A stretch of DNA of 17,953 nucleotides from Coprococcus sp. (GCA_016297325.1 JAEDGW010000052.1:1-17953), one strand, 5' to 3'. Shown: positions 1 to 7,251, counted from the first letter of the stretch. Numbers and translations: made by a program. The notes: generated by a model not told the origin, from the sequence alone.

Positions 1-488
1 TTGATCTTGGATGTAAGTGCGTTATCCTTCTCGAAATGTTCTACAAGTCTGTCAAGACAGATCTCCAGGTTACCTGACATCTCACCTGCGGCAACCATGT
101 TGATCATGATAGGTGGGAATACATCAGGATTAACTCTGAATGCATCTGCAAGTGTTCCACCCTTTTCAACGTATGTACGTGCATCTGCTATAGCTTTTCT
201 AAGAGTCTTGTTCTCAATCTGATCTCCCATCAGCTCAAGTGCCGATATGATCGTAACACCGGCTTTGATAACCGCTGAGAACTGCTTACAGAATACACCC
301 AAATCTCTGGATTTAACTTTTTTCTTAAATCCGATGTTCCCCAATGGACTGCTCTGCTCTGTGAGGCTCATGATGGAATAGCCTTCCGACTTGAGCTTCT
401 TCTCCGCACCGTCTCTGTTTGGGGCCTCGATGGTACCTTTTTTATTCTTACCATCTCTGTCAACAACCTTGTAATTAAATACTGCCAT
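1..488 (-). CDS. pilC: Type IV pilus inner-membrane platform protein PilC / GspF family (partial, N-terminal 162 residues)
   Basis: The reading frame starts at the ATG at 488-486 and runs off the left edge, so only about 162 of the roughly 400 residues usual for this family are visible. The start opens MAVFNYKVVDRDGKNKKG, the typical GspF/PilC beginning, and is followed by a short linker and then the first cytoplasmic GspF helical domain (from about residue 60: LGVFCKQFSAVIKAG, then ALELMGDQIENKTLRKAI and the MIMVAAGEMSGNLE motif). An excellent GGAGG (496-500) lies 7 nt before the ATG. In type IV pilus machines PilC is the integral membrane platform that couples the ATPases PilB and PilT to pilin assembly and removal. 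It follows pilB and pilT on the same strand, the usual clostridial order, but behind a 217-nt gap that may carry its own promoter. Family assignment is firm; the transmembrane part is outside the window. Confidence 0.9.
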   Translation of the reverse strand, partial: MAVFNYKVVDRDGKNKKGTIEAPNRDGAEKKLKSEGYSIMSLTEQSSPLGNIGFKKKVKSRDLGVFCKQFSAVIKAGVTIISALELMGDQIENKTLRKAIADARTYVEKGGTLADAFRVNPDVFPPIMINMVAAGEMSGNLEICLDRLVEHFEKDNALTSKI

Positions 489-579
489 TGTCTCTCCTCC
501 GACCCAATCTTAATATTCTTAACTTTCCTGCATTTACACTTTAAAAGCATAATATTGCAACATAAATTATATGTAAAAT

Positions 580-608
580 ATCTTACTATACTATGTAAAC
601 TTTATCAA
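580..608 (-). promoter_or_regulatory. Candidate sigma-A promoter for pilC (TTGATA-N17-TAAGAT)
   Basis: On the minus strand a TTGATA box (603-608) is separated by exactly 17 bp from TAAGAT (580-585). A start site near 573 would give pilC a leader of about 85 nt. The -35 box matches consensus at 5 of 6 positions and the -10 at 4 of 6. The surrounding gap (489-705) is very AT-rich, so chance matches are likely; this is the best-spaced candidate of the three I see there. Confidence 0.45.
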
Positions 609-634
609 CATTTAATTATTGGTGCATTTACTTT

Positions 635-663
635 TGGAATAAGTGCACAATGTGCTTTGTCAA
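635..663 (-). promoter_or_regulatory. Perfect -35 box (TTGACA) with a palindrome in the spacer; weak -10
   Basis: The minus strand carries a perfect TTGACA at 658-663. The stretch where a spacer would lie holds the palindrome GCACATTGTGC (645-655; 5-bp arms around one central base). The hexamer at the right distance (ATTCCA, or TATTCC with a 16-bp spacer) is a poor -10, so if this is a promoter it would probably need an activator. The palindrome placement is suggestive, not proof. Confidence 0.25.
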
Positions 664-674
664 TAATTCTACAT

Positions 675-690
675 ATTGCAATGTTGCAAT
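675..690. repeat. Dyad repeat ATTGCAA-TG-TTGCAAT before pilC, just after an extended -10 motif
   Basis: Two perfect 7-bp arms face each other across a 2-bp spacer. On the minus strand an extended -10 motif TGGTATAAT (693-701) lies immediately upstream, so the dyad would cover the start-site region of a transcript reading into pilC. The sequence ATATTGCAA (673-681) recurs as a direct copy at 552-560, 121 bp away and next to the other candidate start site. A 2-nt loop is too small for a stable RNA hairpin, so a DNA-binding site is the more natural reading. Confidence 0.4.
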
Positions 691-705
691 ACATTATACC
701 ATATC

Positions 706-1767
706 TTACTGACCATTCATCTTCTTTCTCAGGTACTGCTGATCCTGAGCGTATGTCATGGCCATCTCTCTTGTAACTGTGCCTGATGCATATAACTCAT
801 AAAGCGCATCATCCATTGTTATCATTCCGAGTGCACGGCTTGTCTGAATAGTGGACTGGATCTGGTGAGTCTTAGCTTCTCGGATAAGGCTTCGGATAGC
901 TGGTGAAGCAAGCATAACCTCGAATGCTGCCACTCGGCCATTACCACTTGCTATAGGAAGCAGTGACTGTGATATAACTCCCTCAAGTACCATTGCAAGC
1001 TGTACTCTTACCTGCTGCTGCTGGTTTGTAGGGAAGATATCGATGATACGGTCGATCGTACTTGCCGCTCCTATTGTATGCAGTGTCGAGAATACCAGAT
1101 GTCCTGTCTCGGCAGCGGTGATAGCTGTGGAGATTGTCTCAAGATCTCGCATCTCTCCTACGAGGATGATATCCGGATCCTCTCGAAGTGCAGCTCTAAG
1201 AGCATTTGCATAGCTGAGGGTATCCATACCAACCTCTCTCTGGTTTACTATCGCCTTATTGTGGTGGTGAATGTACTCTATAGGATCCTCAAGTGTGATG
1301 ATGTGATCAGTCAGGTTTTCATTTGCTTTATTAATAATAGAAGCAAGTGTAGTTGACTTTCCTGATCCTGTAGGTCCTGTTACAAGTACAAGTCCTCTTT
1401 TTCTCTTGTAAAGTTCAACAACCTCCCTTGGAATTCCGAGCTGATCAGGTCTTGGTATCTGTGTCTCAACTCGTCTGTATGCGGCTGCCATATTTCCCCT
1501 GTCCATGAATACGTTTACACGGAAACGTCCAGTCTCAGGTGAGTCGAATGAGAAATCGACCTCTCCTCTGTCCTGGAGTATCGCTTTGTGTCTGTCCTTC
1601 ATGGTAGAAGCTATAGCTTCTGCTGCATCTGATGGTGAAAGAGGTGGAACTTCAACCTCCGTAAGTTTACCATTGATCCTGAGCTTCGGCGGTATGCCTA
1701 CAGCTATATGAACATCTGACGCTTTAGCTTCTACAGAGAAGGCAAGCAATTCCTTCATGTCTAACAT
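706..1767 (-). CDS. pilT: Type IV pilus retraction ATPase PilT
   Basis: This is a 353-residue protein, the usual PilT length, when started at the ATG at 1767 (MLDMKELLAF). That ATG has an AGGAAGG-type ribosome binding site (about 1776-1783). The open frame extends further upstream to 1872, but that extension overlaps the 3' end of pilB and is not PilT-like. Visible motifs are an N-terminal ASDVH region, Walker A GPTGSGKSTT at about 131-140, the Asp box EDPIEY at about 160, Walker B DPDIILVGEMRD at about 198-208, the His box TGHLVFSTLHT at about 221-231, and the PilT-specific AIRSLIRE motif at about 290-297, which separates it from PilB. PilT hexamers pull pilin subunits out of the fibre and drive twitching. 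It lies 73 nt after pilB and shares ATPase sequence with it. Confidence 0.95.
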   Translation of the reverse strand: MLDMKELLAFSVEAKASDVHIAVGIPPKLRINGKLTEVEVPPLSPSDAAEAIASTMKDRHKAILQDRGEVDFSFDSPETGRFRVNVFMDRGNMAAAYRRVETQIPRPDQLGIPREVVELYKRKRGLVLVTGPTGSGKSTTLASIINKANENLTDHIITLEDPIEYIHHHNKAIVNQREVGMDTLSYANALRAALREDPDIILVGEMRDLETISTAITAAETGHLVFSTLHTIGAASTIDRIIDIFPTNQQQQVRVQLAMVLEGVISQSLLPIASGNGRVAAFEVMLASPAIRSLIREAKTHQIQSTIQTSRALGMITMDDALYELYASGTVTREMAMTYAQDQQYLRKKMNGQ

Positions 1768-1840
1768 ATCTTTGTCCCTTCCTTTCCCTTTTGCATTAAT
1801 AATTTCATATATATAAATAATTTCGATTATTATATATCTT

Positions 1841-3583
1841 TTAAAGTTCTCCCATATCCACACCTTCGGCAACAGTCACCGTACTGTGTACGATCTTGTT
1901 CATCTCTGATATGGATGTGATTCCATCAAGTACATGCTTTGCAGCTCCCATCTTCAGTGTGAGCATTCCTTCCTTGAGGGCCTGCTTCTCTATAACATCC
2001 GCTGTCGCACCTGATGCAATAACCGCCTGAAGTTCCCTTGAAACCGGCATCATCTCGTACACACCGATACGTCCTGAATATCCGGTATCGTTGCAAAGCG
2101 GGCATCCCTGTGGCTCATAGATGATTACATCCTCTTCATCTGCTGGAACGCCAAGCTGAACTCTCTCTTCATCCTCCACAAGTCTAGGCTGTTTACATGT
2201 AGTGCACAGTCTTCGCACAAGTCTCTGGGCGATAACTCCAACTACGGCATCACCAGCGATATACGACTCTATTCCCATATCTATAAGACGGGTGATGGTT
2301 GAGGCAGCTGAGTTCGTATGCAGTGTCGATACAACCAAATGTCCTGTGATAGCGGCCTGTACGGCTATTCCTGCAGTCTCACCGTCTCGGATCTCTCCTA
2401 TCATGATGATATCCGGATCCTGACGAAGGATAGATCTAAGAGCTGCCGCGAATGTCATATCCGCCTTGTTATTAACCTGAACCTGATTGATACCGTTTAT
2501 ATTCGCCTCGACAGGGTCCTCAACAGTGATGATGTTAACATCCTCTGTATTCAGCTCACTGAGTGATGTGTAAAGTGTTGTTGATTTTCCTGATCCTGTA
2601 GGACCTGTTACAAGGATGATTCCGTGTGGATTGCTGAGGATATTGTCAAATACTTTCTCCTGTTCAGCATCAAAACCAAGGGCACTCTTAGGTTTGGTAA
2701 GACCATCCTTGGATGTAAGTCTCATAACCGTCTTCTCTCCGAAAACTGTAGGAAGGATAGAAACACGGACATCAAACTCTCTTCTGTCTACCATGATAGT
2801 GATACGACCGTCCTGAGGTTTTCTCTTCTCTGCTATATCCATTCCACCAATGATCTTGATACGGGCTGTTATACCAGCCAGGATACTGAGGTCATATGAC
2901 ATAACCTGCTTAAGCGCACCATCTATTCTGTATCTGACTCTGACGCTGTTCTCAAGAGCCTCTATATGGATATCAGACGCTCTCTGTCTTACTCCACCTT
3001 CTATTATCTGTTTAACCAGGAGAACGATAGGAGAATTGTCTATCTCTTCGTTGCCCTCCTCCTCGTCACCGCCACCGAGGGAATTCTGCTGTTCCTGTCT
3101 GTAGGCCTCAGCAGCCTCCATAGCCTGTGCACTTCCATAATACTTGTCTATGGCCGACTTGATAGCTTCCTCAGATGCCAGCATAGGCTCAACCTGAAGG
3201 TTCGTCACAAGTCCTATATCATCCATAGCCATAATATCCATAGGATCCGCCATGGCAACCTTGAGGATATTCGGGTTGTCAGGATCGATCTCTATAGGAA
3301 TAGCCTGATACTTCGTAACCATGCTCTCCGGCACCATATGTATGACCTTCTCCTCGATCTTGGCACCCTTGAGTTCTATGTAGTCTATTCCCAACTGAGT
3401 TGTAAGCACGGTGATCAGCATATCGTTACTTATAAACCCAAGATCAACAAGCGCATTACCCAGCTTTCTGCCAGTCTCCTTCTGCTTTGCAAGTCCTTCC
3501 TGAAGCTGTTCCTCCGTTATCGCTCCTGCCGCTACAAGAACATCTCCAATTCTGATCTTCTTACGTCCCACGCTTAATCGCAT
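1841..3583 (-). CDS. pilB: Type IV pilus extension ATPase PilB (GspE family)
   Basis: A 580-residue assembly ATPase. The first 150 residues form an MshEN/GspE-N type domain (IGDVLVAAGAITEEQLQEGL, then IELKGAKIEEKVIHMVPESM). An acidic Gln/Glu/Gly linker at about 160-182 leads to the ATPase core: ASDIHIE at about 202-208, Walker A GPTGSGKST at about 327-335, Walker B DPDIIMIGEIRD at about 389-400, and TGHLVVSTLHT at about 413-423. A tetracysteine zinc motif follows (Cys460/463 and Cys494/497), a hallmark of PilB and GspE that PilT lacks. A strong AGGAGG (3595-3600) lies 11 nt before the ATG. PilB powers addition of pilins through PilC. A good promoter at 3653-3681 makes it the probable first gene of the pilus operon. 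Confidence 0.96.
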   Translation of the reverse strand: MRLSVGRKKIRIGDVLVAAGAITEEQLQEGLAKQKETGRKLGNALVDLGFISNDMLITVLTTQLGIDYIELKGAKIEEKVIHMVPESMVTKYQAIPIEIDPDNPNILKVAMADPMDIMAMDDIGLVTNLQVEPMLASEEAIKSAIDKYYGSAQAMEAAEAYRQEQQNSLGGGDEEEGNEEIDNSPIVLLVKQIIEGGVRQRASDIHIEALENSVRVRYRIDGALKQVMSYDLSILAGITARIKIIGGMDIAEKRKPQDGRITIMVDRREFDVRVSILPTVFGEKTVMRLTSKDGLTKPKSALGFDAEQEKVFDNILSNPHGIILVTGPTGSGKSTTLYTSLSELNTEDVNIITVEDPVEANINGINQVQVNNKADMTFAAALRSILRQDPDIIMIGEIRDGETAGIAVQAAITGHLVVSTLHTNSAASTITRLIDMGIESYIAGDAVVGVIAQRLVRRLCTTCKQPRLVEDEERVQLGVPADEEDVIIYEPQGCPLCNDTGYSGRIGVYEMMPVSRELQAVIASGATADVIEKQALKEGMLTLKMGAAKHVLDGITSISEMNKIVHSTVTVAEGVDMGEL

Positions 3584-3652
3584 TCTCTGTATAACCTCCT
3601 CTTATCTCTCCTTTTATTCCTAATCCACCTAGTTTTTCAAAATACCAAAAGT

Positions 3653-3681
3653 ATTATATCACAGTATTTTCACATTTTAAA
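3653..3681 (-). promoter_or_regulatory. Promoter of the pilB operon (TTTAAA-N17-TATAAT, extended -10)
   Basis: On the minus strand a perfect TATAAT (3653-3658) is preceded by an extended -10 TG (TGATATAAT) and, after a 17-bp spacer, by TTTAAA (3676-3681). A start site near 3646 would give pilB a leader of about 63 nt. It lies in the 270-bp divergent gap between pilB and the sigma-factor gene. That gap also holds a small palindrome at 3741-3752 and otherwise shows only AT-rich sequence. Confidence 0.65.
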
Positions 3682-3853
3682 CATTTTGTACATATTTTGG
3701 CATATTTTTTTGTATTTTTATCAGAAAAATGATCCTTTAACATGTGTACATGCACTATTTCTGCACAATGAACATAAGATATTATCAGGTTGAATATACA
3801 TTTTTCAGGTAATTCGACTCTTTTCGACAACAGGCGGGGAGCATTTAATAATC

Positions 3854-4477
3854 ATGGAAACTTTCAAAACTCCTCTAACTCCCGATGAAGAAAAAAAGTA
3901 TATAGAGCTCTGTGCAGAAGGCGACAGGCACGCCCGTCAGACATTGATCGAATACAATCTCCGTCTGGTTGCCCATATTGCCAGGAAATACAATTCCGCC
4001 GTGAGGGATCCGGAGGATCTCATCTCCATAGGTACGATCGGACTGATCAAGGCCATAGACACCTTCAAATCTGACAAAGGCTGCAAACTCTCAGGATACG
4101 CAGCAAAATGCATTGAGAACGAGCTTCTAATGACTCTGCGCCAGGAAAAGAAAAAATCCCGGGAAGTATCCCTGTATGAACCGATCGGCACCGACAAGGA
4201 GGGCAACGAGATCGTCATCATGGATATCATAAGCGAAGGCGGAATAAGTCCTCTGGACAAAATGATACACTGCGACCATCTGTCCGCTCTTCCTTCCTGT
4301 ATAACAAAACTCCTCACAGAAAGGGAGCAGAAGATCATAAGCCTCAGATACGGTCTTGGCAGTGCCCCACCCATGACCCAGAAGGAAACAGCCAGACTTC
4401 TTGGCATATCCAGATCATACGTGTCCAGGATTGAAAAGAAAGCTTTAAAAAAACTACAGGGATGCCTGGACCAATGA
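3854..4477 (+). CDS. sigK: Sporulation-type RNA polymerase sigma factor, SigK-like
   Basis: A 207-residue sigma-70 family protein. Region 2 spans about 30-100 (LIEYNLRLVAHIARKY, DLISIGTIGLIKAIDTFKS, GYAAKCIENELLMTLR). A linker with the SigK-like phrase EPIGTDKEGNEI follows at about 109-120, then region 4 at about 150-205 with the helix-turn-helix TQKETARLLGISRSYVSRIE. The linker and the ISRSYVSRIEKKAL ending match SigK better than SigE. In Bacillus SigK directs late mother-cell sporulation genes and is made with a roughly 20-residue pro-sequence. Here the protein begins directly at METFKTPLTPDEE with no pro-sequence, and no usable upstream start codon exists before an in-frame TGA at 3791. 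The ribosome binding site is weak: GGGGAG at 3836-3841, 12 nt from the ATG. It is a single plus-strand gene that ends inside a terminator hairpin. Assignment as SigK rather than SigE is likely, not certain. Confidence 0.8.
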   Translation: METFKTPLTPDEEKKYIELCAEGDRHARQTLIEYNLRLVAHIARKYNSAVRDPEDLISIGTIGLIKAIDTFKSDKGCKLSGYAAKCIENELLMTLRQEKKKSREVSLYEPIGTDKEGNEIVIMDIISEGGISPLDKMIHCDHLSALPSCITKLLTEREQKIISLRYGLGSAPPMTQKETARLLGISRSYVSRIEKKALKKLQGCLDQ

Positions 4478-4495
4478 TCCAGACATCCCATTTTT
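4447..4495. terminator. Bidirectional terminator between sigK and trhP
   Basis: Stem arms GGGATG (4459-4464) plus CTGGA (4466-4470) pair with TCCAG (4478-4482) plus CATCCC (4484-4489), around a 7-nt loop that contains the sigK stop codon. Position 4465/4483 is C opposite A in plus-strand RNA but U opposite G in minus-strand RNA. On the plus strand the stem is followed by T5 (4491-4495). On the minus strand a run of seven U (4447-4453) follows after a 5-nt gap. It therefore fits termination of both convergent units. Confidence 0.85.
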
Positions 4496-5723
4496 ACTCT
4501 TTTCTTCTAATTATCATTCCTGTCTCAAGCTCCTTGTCAAGCTTCACCCGGAGCTGCTGTTTCGGGTGCGGTGCCGACTCCATGCTCTCGCCATCTTCAT
4601 TGTAGATTGCTTCCACAACGCACTCTATATTTTCGCCGTCAAATCCCATAGCTTCAATATGTTCTCCAACAGTGAACTTGTTCTTCTGTTCAAAGCATAC
4701 AAGGCCCTCTTCTGTGACCTGTCTCACAGTACCAATATATGTGTAATTCTTCACATATGTGTTGCTGTCGTATATCTGTGACTCCGAATCAGTCTTTCCA
4801 AAATAGAACCCGGTTGTGAACTGTCTGTAAGTACATTTTGCTATCTCACTCTTGTAATAGTCCATGTTTGCCCTGTACTTCTCCTCTGATTCAAAGTAAT
4901 CATCTATTGCTTTTCTGTATGTCCTTGCCACAGTTGCAACATACAGTGCGGTCTTCATTCGCCCCTCTATCTTAAGGCTGTCTATGCCCGCATCGACCAT
5001 CTCAGGCACATACTCTATCATGCAAAGATCCTTGGAGTTGAATATATATGTTCCCCTGTCATCCTCATTCACAGTCATATATTCTCCGGGTCTAGTCTCC
5101 TCCACTATGGAATACTTCCATCTGCAAGGATGTGTGCAGGCTCCGTGGTTTGCATCCCTGCCCGTAAAATAATTACTCAGCAGGCACCGTCCGGAATACG
5201 ATATGCACATCGCACCGTGAATAAATGACTCTATCTCCATATCATCCGGGATGTTCGCCCTTATCTCTTTTATCTCAGCAAGTGAAAGCTCTCTGGCCGA
5301 CACAACGCGCTTTGCGCCGTGCTCATACCAGAACTTATATGTCATATAATTGGTATTGTTTGCCTGGGTGCTTATGTGTATCTCCATATCCGGCATGATC
5401 TCCCTTGCGAGTGTAAACACTCCCGGATCAGACACAAGCACAGCATCCACACCTGTGGAGCCAAGCTCACCAAAATACTTTTTCATGCCATCAAGGTCAT
5501 AGTTGTGTGCAAATATATTCGCAGTGACATATACTTTTGTGCCGTGTGCATGTGCATACTCCACACCTTTTTTCATCTCTTCTATAGAAAAGTTATCAGC
5601 CTTGGCACGAAGTCCAAATGACTGTCCTCCTATATACACAGCATCTGCACCGTAGTCCACAGCAACCTTAAGTGTATCAAGCCCTCCTGCCGGAACAAGC
5701 AGTTCTGGTTTCTTATCTCTCAT
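4494..5723 (-). CDS. trhP: Peptidase U32-family tRNA hydroxylation protein TrhP (YrrO-type)
   Basis: Started at the ATG at 5723 (MRDKKPELLVPAGG) the protein has 409 residues, close to the Bacillus YrrO length. A GGAGG at 5732-5736 is 8 nt from this ATG and 5 nt from a second ATG at 5726. The open frame extends to 5834, but that part overlaps trmR and is not family-like. The N-terminal U32 barrel shows ELLVPAGGLDTLKVAVDYGA and ADAVYIGG. The conserved cysteines come at about 172-198: the first pair in GAMCISYSGRC and the second in ACTHPC. DSLKIEGRMKT follows. The C-terminal third is a small beta-rich domain. Characterised members (E. coli YegQ/TrhP, B. subtilis YrrN/YrrO) make 5-hydroxyuridine at tRNA position 34 from prephenate, with an iron-sulfur requirement. 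It lies directly after trmR, whose product methylates that hydroxyl, which strongly supports this role over proteolysis. Confidence 0.88.
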   Translation of the reverse strand: MRDKKPELLVPAGGLDTLKVAVDYGADAVYIGGQSFGLRAKADNFSIEEMKKGVEYAHAHGTKVYVTANIFAHNYDLDGMKKYFGELGSTGVDAVLVSDPGVFTLAREIMPDMEIHISTQANNTNYMTYKFWYEHGAKRVVSARELSLAEIKEIRANIPDDMEIESFIHGAMCISYSGRCLLSNYFTGRDANHGACTHPCRWKYSIVEETRPGEYMTVNEDDRGTYIFNSKDLCMIEYVPEMVDAGIDSLKIEGRMKTALYVATVARTYRKAIDDYFESEEKYRANMDYYKSEIAKCTYRQFTTGFYFGKTDSESQIYDSNTYVKNYTYIGTVRQVTEEGLVCFEQKNKFTVGEHIEAMGFDGENIECVVEAIYNEDGESMESAPHPKQQLRVKLDKELETGMIIRRKE

Positions 5724-5770
5724 CATCTTCTCCTCCAACGCATCATTGATCTTTAATGCATCATTAAACC

Positions 5771-6415
5771 TTAAGCCTTTTTCATACTCAGGCTCATACC
5801 GTCGCCTATATTGAGAATCGCCGTATCCAGGCACGGATCATGTGTCAGGCCATACAGGTACTCTCTCATCCTTGAATGTATCGTCCGGTTTCGTCTGGTC
5901 ACTGCAAATCTGCTCTCAAGCACATCGCCGTCCTGAAGCACATTGTCACACAGCAATATGCCATTTTGCTTCAGAAGTCTCACTGACTCCGTGAAGAAAC
6001 AGCCATATTGGCCTTTTGCAGCATCCATAAATATAAAATCATACAGCCCGTCAAGTCCCGGAAGTATCTCCTGGGCATCGCCCTCCATGAGGGTTATCCT
6101 GTCTTCGACCCCCGCTCTTGCGAAGTTCTTCTTTGCTTCCTCTATCCTTGGAGGATAGTTCTCAATTGTTGTTATATGCGCATCGTCATCCATAAACCGA
6201 CTCATAAAAATGGCAGAAAAGCCTACCGCCGAACCTATCTCCAGAATCCTCTTAGGCCTGTTCATCAAGATAAGCATCTTGATAAACTCTCCGGCCTCCT
6301 GTCTGATTATAGGTACTCTGTTCTCTTCTGCCTCTTTTCTGATGCACGTTATCACGTCATCATAGTCTGTATTAAAGGAATTGATAAACGATGCCAGCCT
6401 CTCATCTGTTACCAT
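5771..6415 (-). CDS. trmR: tRNA 5-hydroxyuridine methyltransferase TrmR (YrrM-type O-methyltransferase)
   Basis: A 214-residue class I SAM-dependent O-methyltransferase of the YrrM/COMT-like family. The SAM-binding loop is LEIGSAVGFSA at about 58-68, and the acidic motif TTIENYPPRIEEA follows at about 82-94. Metal-site residues are Asp131 in FMDAAKGQY and Asp157-Asn158 in LLCDNVL. In B. subtilis YrrM (TrmR) converts 5-hydroxyuridine 34 to 5-methoxyuridine using the product of the neighbouring U32 proteins, the same arrangement as here. The start codon at 6415 is 3 nt after the stop of the preceding MltG-like gene, and its ribosome binding site (GAGGA at 6423-6427) lies within the last codons of that gene, so translation is probably coupled. 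The gap to trhP is only about 47 nt. Generic small-molecule O-methyltransferase activity is the alternative, but context makes it unlikely. Confidence 0.88.
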   Translation of the reverse strand: MVTDERLASFINSFNTDYDDVITCIRKEAEENRVPIIRQEAGEFIKMLILMNRPKRILEIGSAVGFSAIFMSRFMDDDAHITTIENYPPRIEEAKKNFARAGVEDRITLMEGDAQEILPGLDGLYDFIFMDAAKGQYGCFFTESVRLLKQNGILLCDNVLQDGDVLESRFAVTRRNRTIHSRMREYLYGLTHDPCLDTAILNIGDGMSLSMKKA

Positions 6416-6418
6416 AAT

Positions 6419-6844
6419 CTATTCCTCGCTGCTCTCCTCGGAGCTGTCACTTCCACCAGAACCAGAACTACTCTCCGCCGTTCCGGTTATTATATCTATG
6501 ATCTCTTTGTTCGTATCACTCGGTGCAAGCTGATATGTTCCAGCTTTGATCTGGCTTGCATAACCGCCTATTCTCACCTTGAGTATAAACGCATATTTGT
6601 TGTCTATGACTTCTGCTTTCTTCAGCGAATCCGCAACATCAAGAAGTGACTCGTCCTGAACTATCTGAACCGCAACTCTTCTGTTACTTCCCGGATCCAT
6701 CGCTTTCGTCGCAAATACCTGGTACGCAAAATCGTATGAATATGAAAACGCTTTGACCAACACAAACAATATACATACATTTATGAGAAGTCCTGTGAGA
6801 AACCTCAGCACCTTCTTCATACTTCTTGCACTATCAATAGCCAT
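6419..6844 (-). CDS. Short MltG-like membrane protein lacking the transglycosylase catalytic domain
   Basis: A 141-residue protein with a short basic N-terminus, one membrane-spanning helix at about residues 13-33 (FLTGLLINVCILFVLV), and then an extracytoplasmic stretch resembling the LysM-like N-terminal subdomain of MltG/YceG (about 57-120). Signature phrases are VQDESLLDVADSLKKAEVID and IKAGTYQLAPSDTNKEIID. It ends in a Ser/Gly/Glu-rich tail (about 124-141). Full MltG proteins have about 330-380 residues, with a catalytic domain carrying an essential glutamate that cuts nascent glycan strands. That whole domain is absent here, and the next gene starts 3 nt later. Its slot is that of Bacillus yrrL (mltG), directly before yrrM, so descent from mltG is likely. 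It may bind peptidoglycan or another wall protein; enzymatic activity is not expected. The ribosome binding site is AGGAG at 6855-6859. Confidence 0.75.
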   Translation of the reverse strand: MAIDSARSMKKVLRFLTGLLINVCILFVLVKAFSYSYDFAYQVFATKAMDPGSNRRVAVQIVQDESLLDVADSLKKAEVIDNKYAFILKVRIGGYASQIKAGTYQLAPSDTNKEIIDIITGTAESSSGSGGSDSSEESSEE

Positions 6845-6891
6845 AACATTTATTCTCCTTGTTCACAAATACATCCCAGCAAGTGTGCTTA

Positions 6892-7239
6892 CTACTGAGT
6901 GTCCTCCTCTATGATGTCAAAATCCAGATCGTCAGCGATCTGCTCATACACAAGCTTCATCATCATCACAAGCTTCTGTTCAGCCCTTATAAAATCGTTG
7001 ACTATAGTATCATGGACTATAGAATCATATTCCATGAATAGATTATTCACTTCATCATATGGATTGTCAAGCATTTCATTGTTTTGGATTTCATAATTTT
7101 TCTTACGAAACTCCATGAGCTGCTGCAATTTGTCAGGCTTCTGTCTGAGTTTGTCTTTGCAATACTGATAGTTTTTGTACACATCAGAATCCTTTATGCA
7201 CGCATTCAGTTGTCTGCTCAGTTCCAATGTATCTGTCAT
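6892..7239 (-). CDS. ylbF: YlbF/YmcA family protein (RNase-associated regulator)
   Basis: A 115-residue, almost entirely helical and highly charged protein of the com_ylbF family. Typical features are the N-terminal helix with LSRQLNACIKDSDVYKNYQY and the middle helices rich in Lys, Gln and Glu (PDKLQQLMEFRKKNYEIQ). The C-terminal helix ends in an acidic tail (DDLDFDIIEEDTQ). In B. subtilis YlbF acts with YmcA and YaaT as a complex that steers RNase Y and affects competence, biofilm and sporulation. Here the gene begins 12 nt after the stop of RNase J and is plainly co-transcribed with it, which points to a role in RNA processing. No YmcA or YaaT homologue is in the window. Which family member it corresponds to cannot be settled by eye. 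Confidence 0.82.
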   Translation of the reverse strand: MTDTLELSRQLNACIKDSDVYKNYQYCKDKLRQKPDKLQQLMEFRKKNYEIQNNEMLDNPYDEVNNLFMEYDSIVHDTIVNDFIRAEQKLVMMMKLVYEQIADDLDFDIIEEDTQ

Positions 7240-7251
7240 ATTATCACCCTT

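Noticed and set aside
1768..1872. N-terminal extension of PilT up to an ATG at 1872
   Set aside because: It overlaps the end of pilB, is unlike PilT proteins, and the ATG at 1767 has a good ribosome binding site and gives the normal length.
1078..2460. Similar stretches in pilT and pilB that look like a DNA repeat
   Set aside because: They are the Walker B and His-box regions of two paralogous ATPases, so the similarity reflects protein conservation and not a repeat element.
2966..3577. Long plus-strand open frame of 203 codons opposite pilB
   Set aside because: It lies wholly antisense to a confidently identified gene, has no ribosome binding site and a low-complexity, biased composition. 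Similar antisense frames at 6008-6649, 8239-8895, 13463-14176 and 15381-16025 are rejected for the same reason.
3741..3752. Palindrome CATGTGTACATG in the pilB/sigK divergent gap
   Set aside because: Arms are only 5 bp around a 2-bp centre, there is no second copy and no clear relation to the pilB promoter; chance is adequate.
3771..3805. Possible sporulation (SigE-type) promoter before sigK
   Set aside because: A TATACATT element resembles the SigE -10, but the only ATATT upstream is about 11 bp away, too close for this class. No promoter for sigK is claimed.
5724..5834. N-terminal extension of the U32 protein
   Set aside because: It overlaps the trmR coding sequence, has no U32 similarity, and GGAGG sits right before the internal ATGs at 5726 and 5723.
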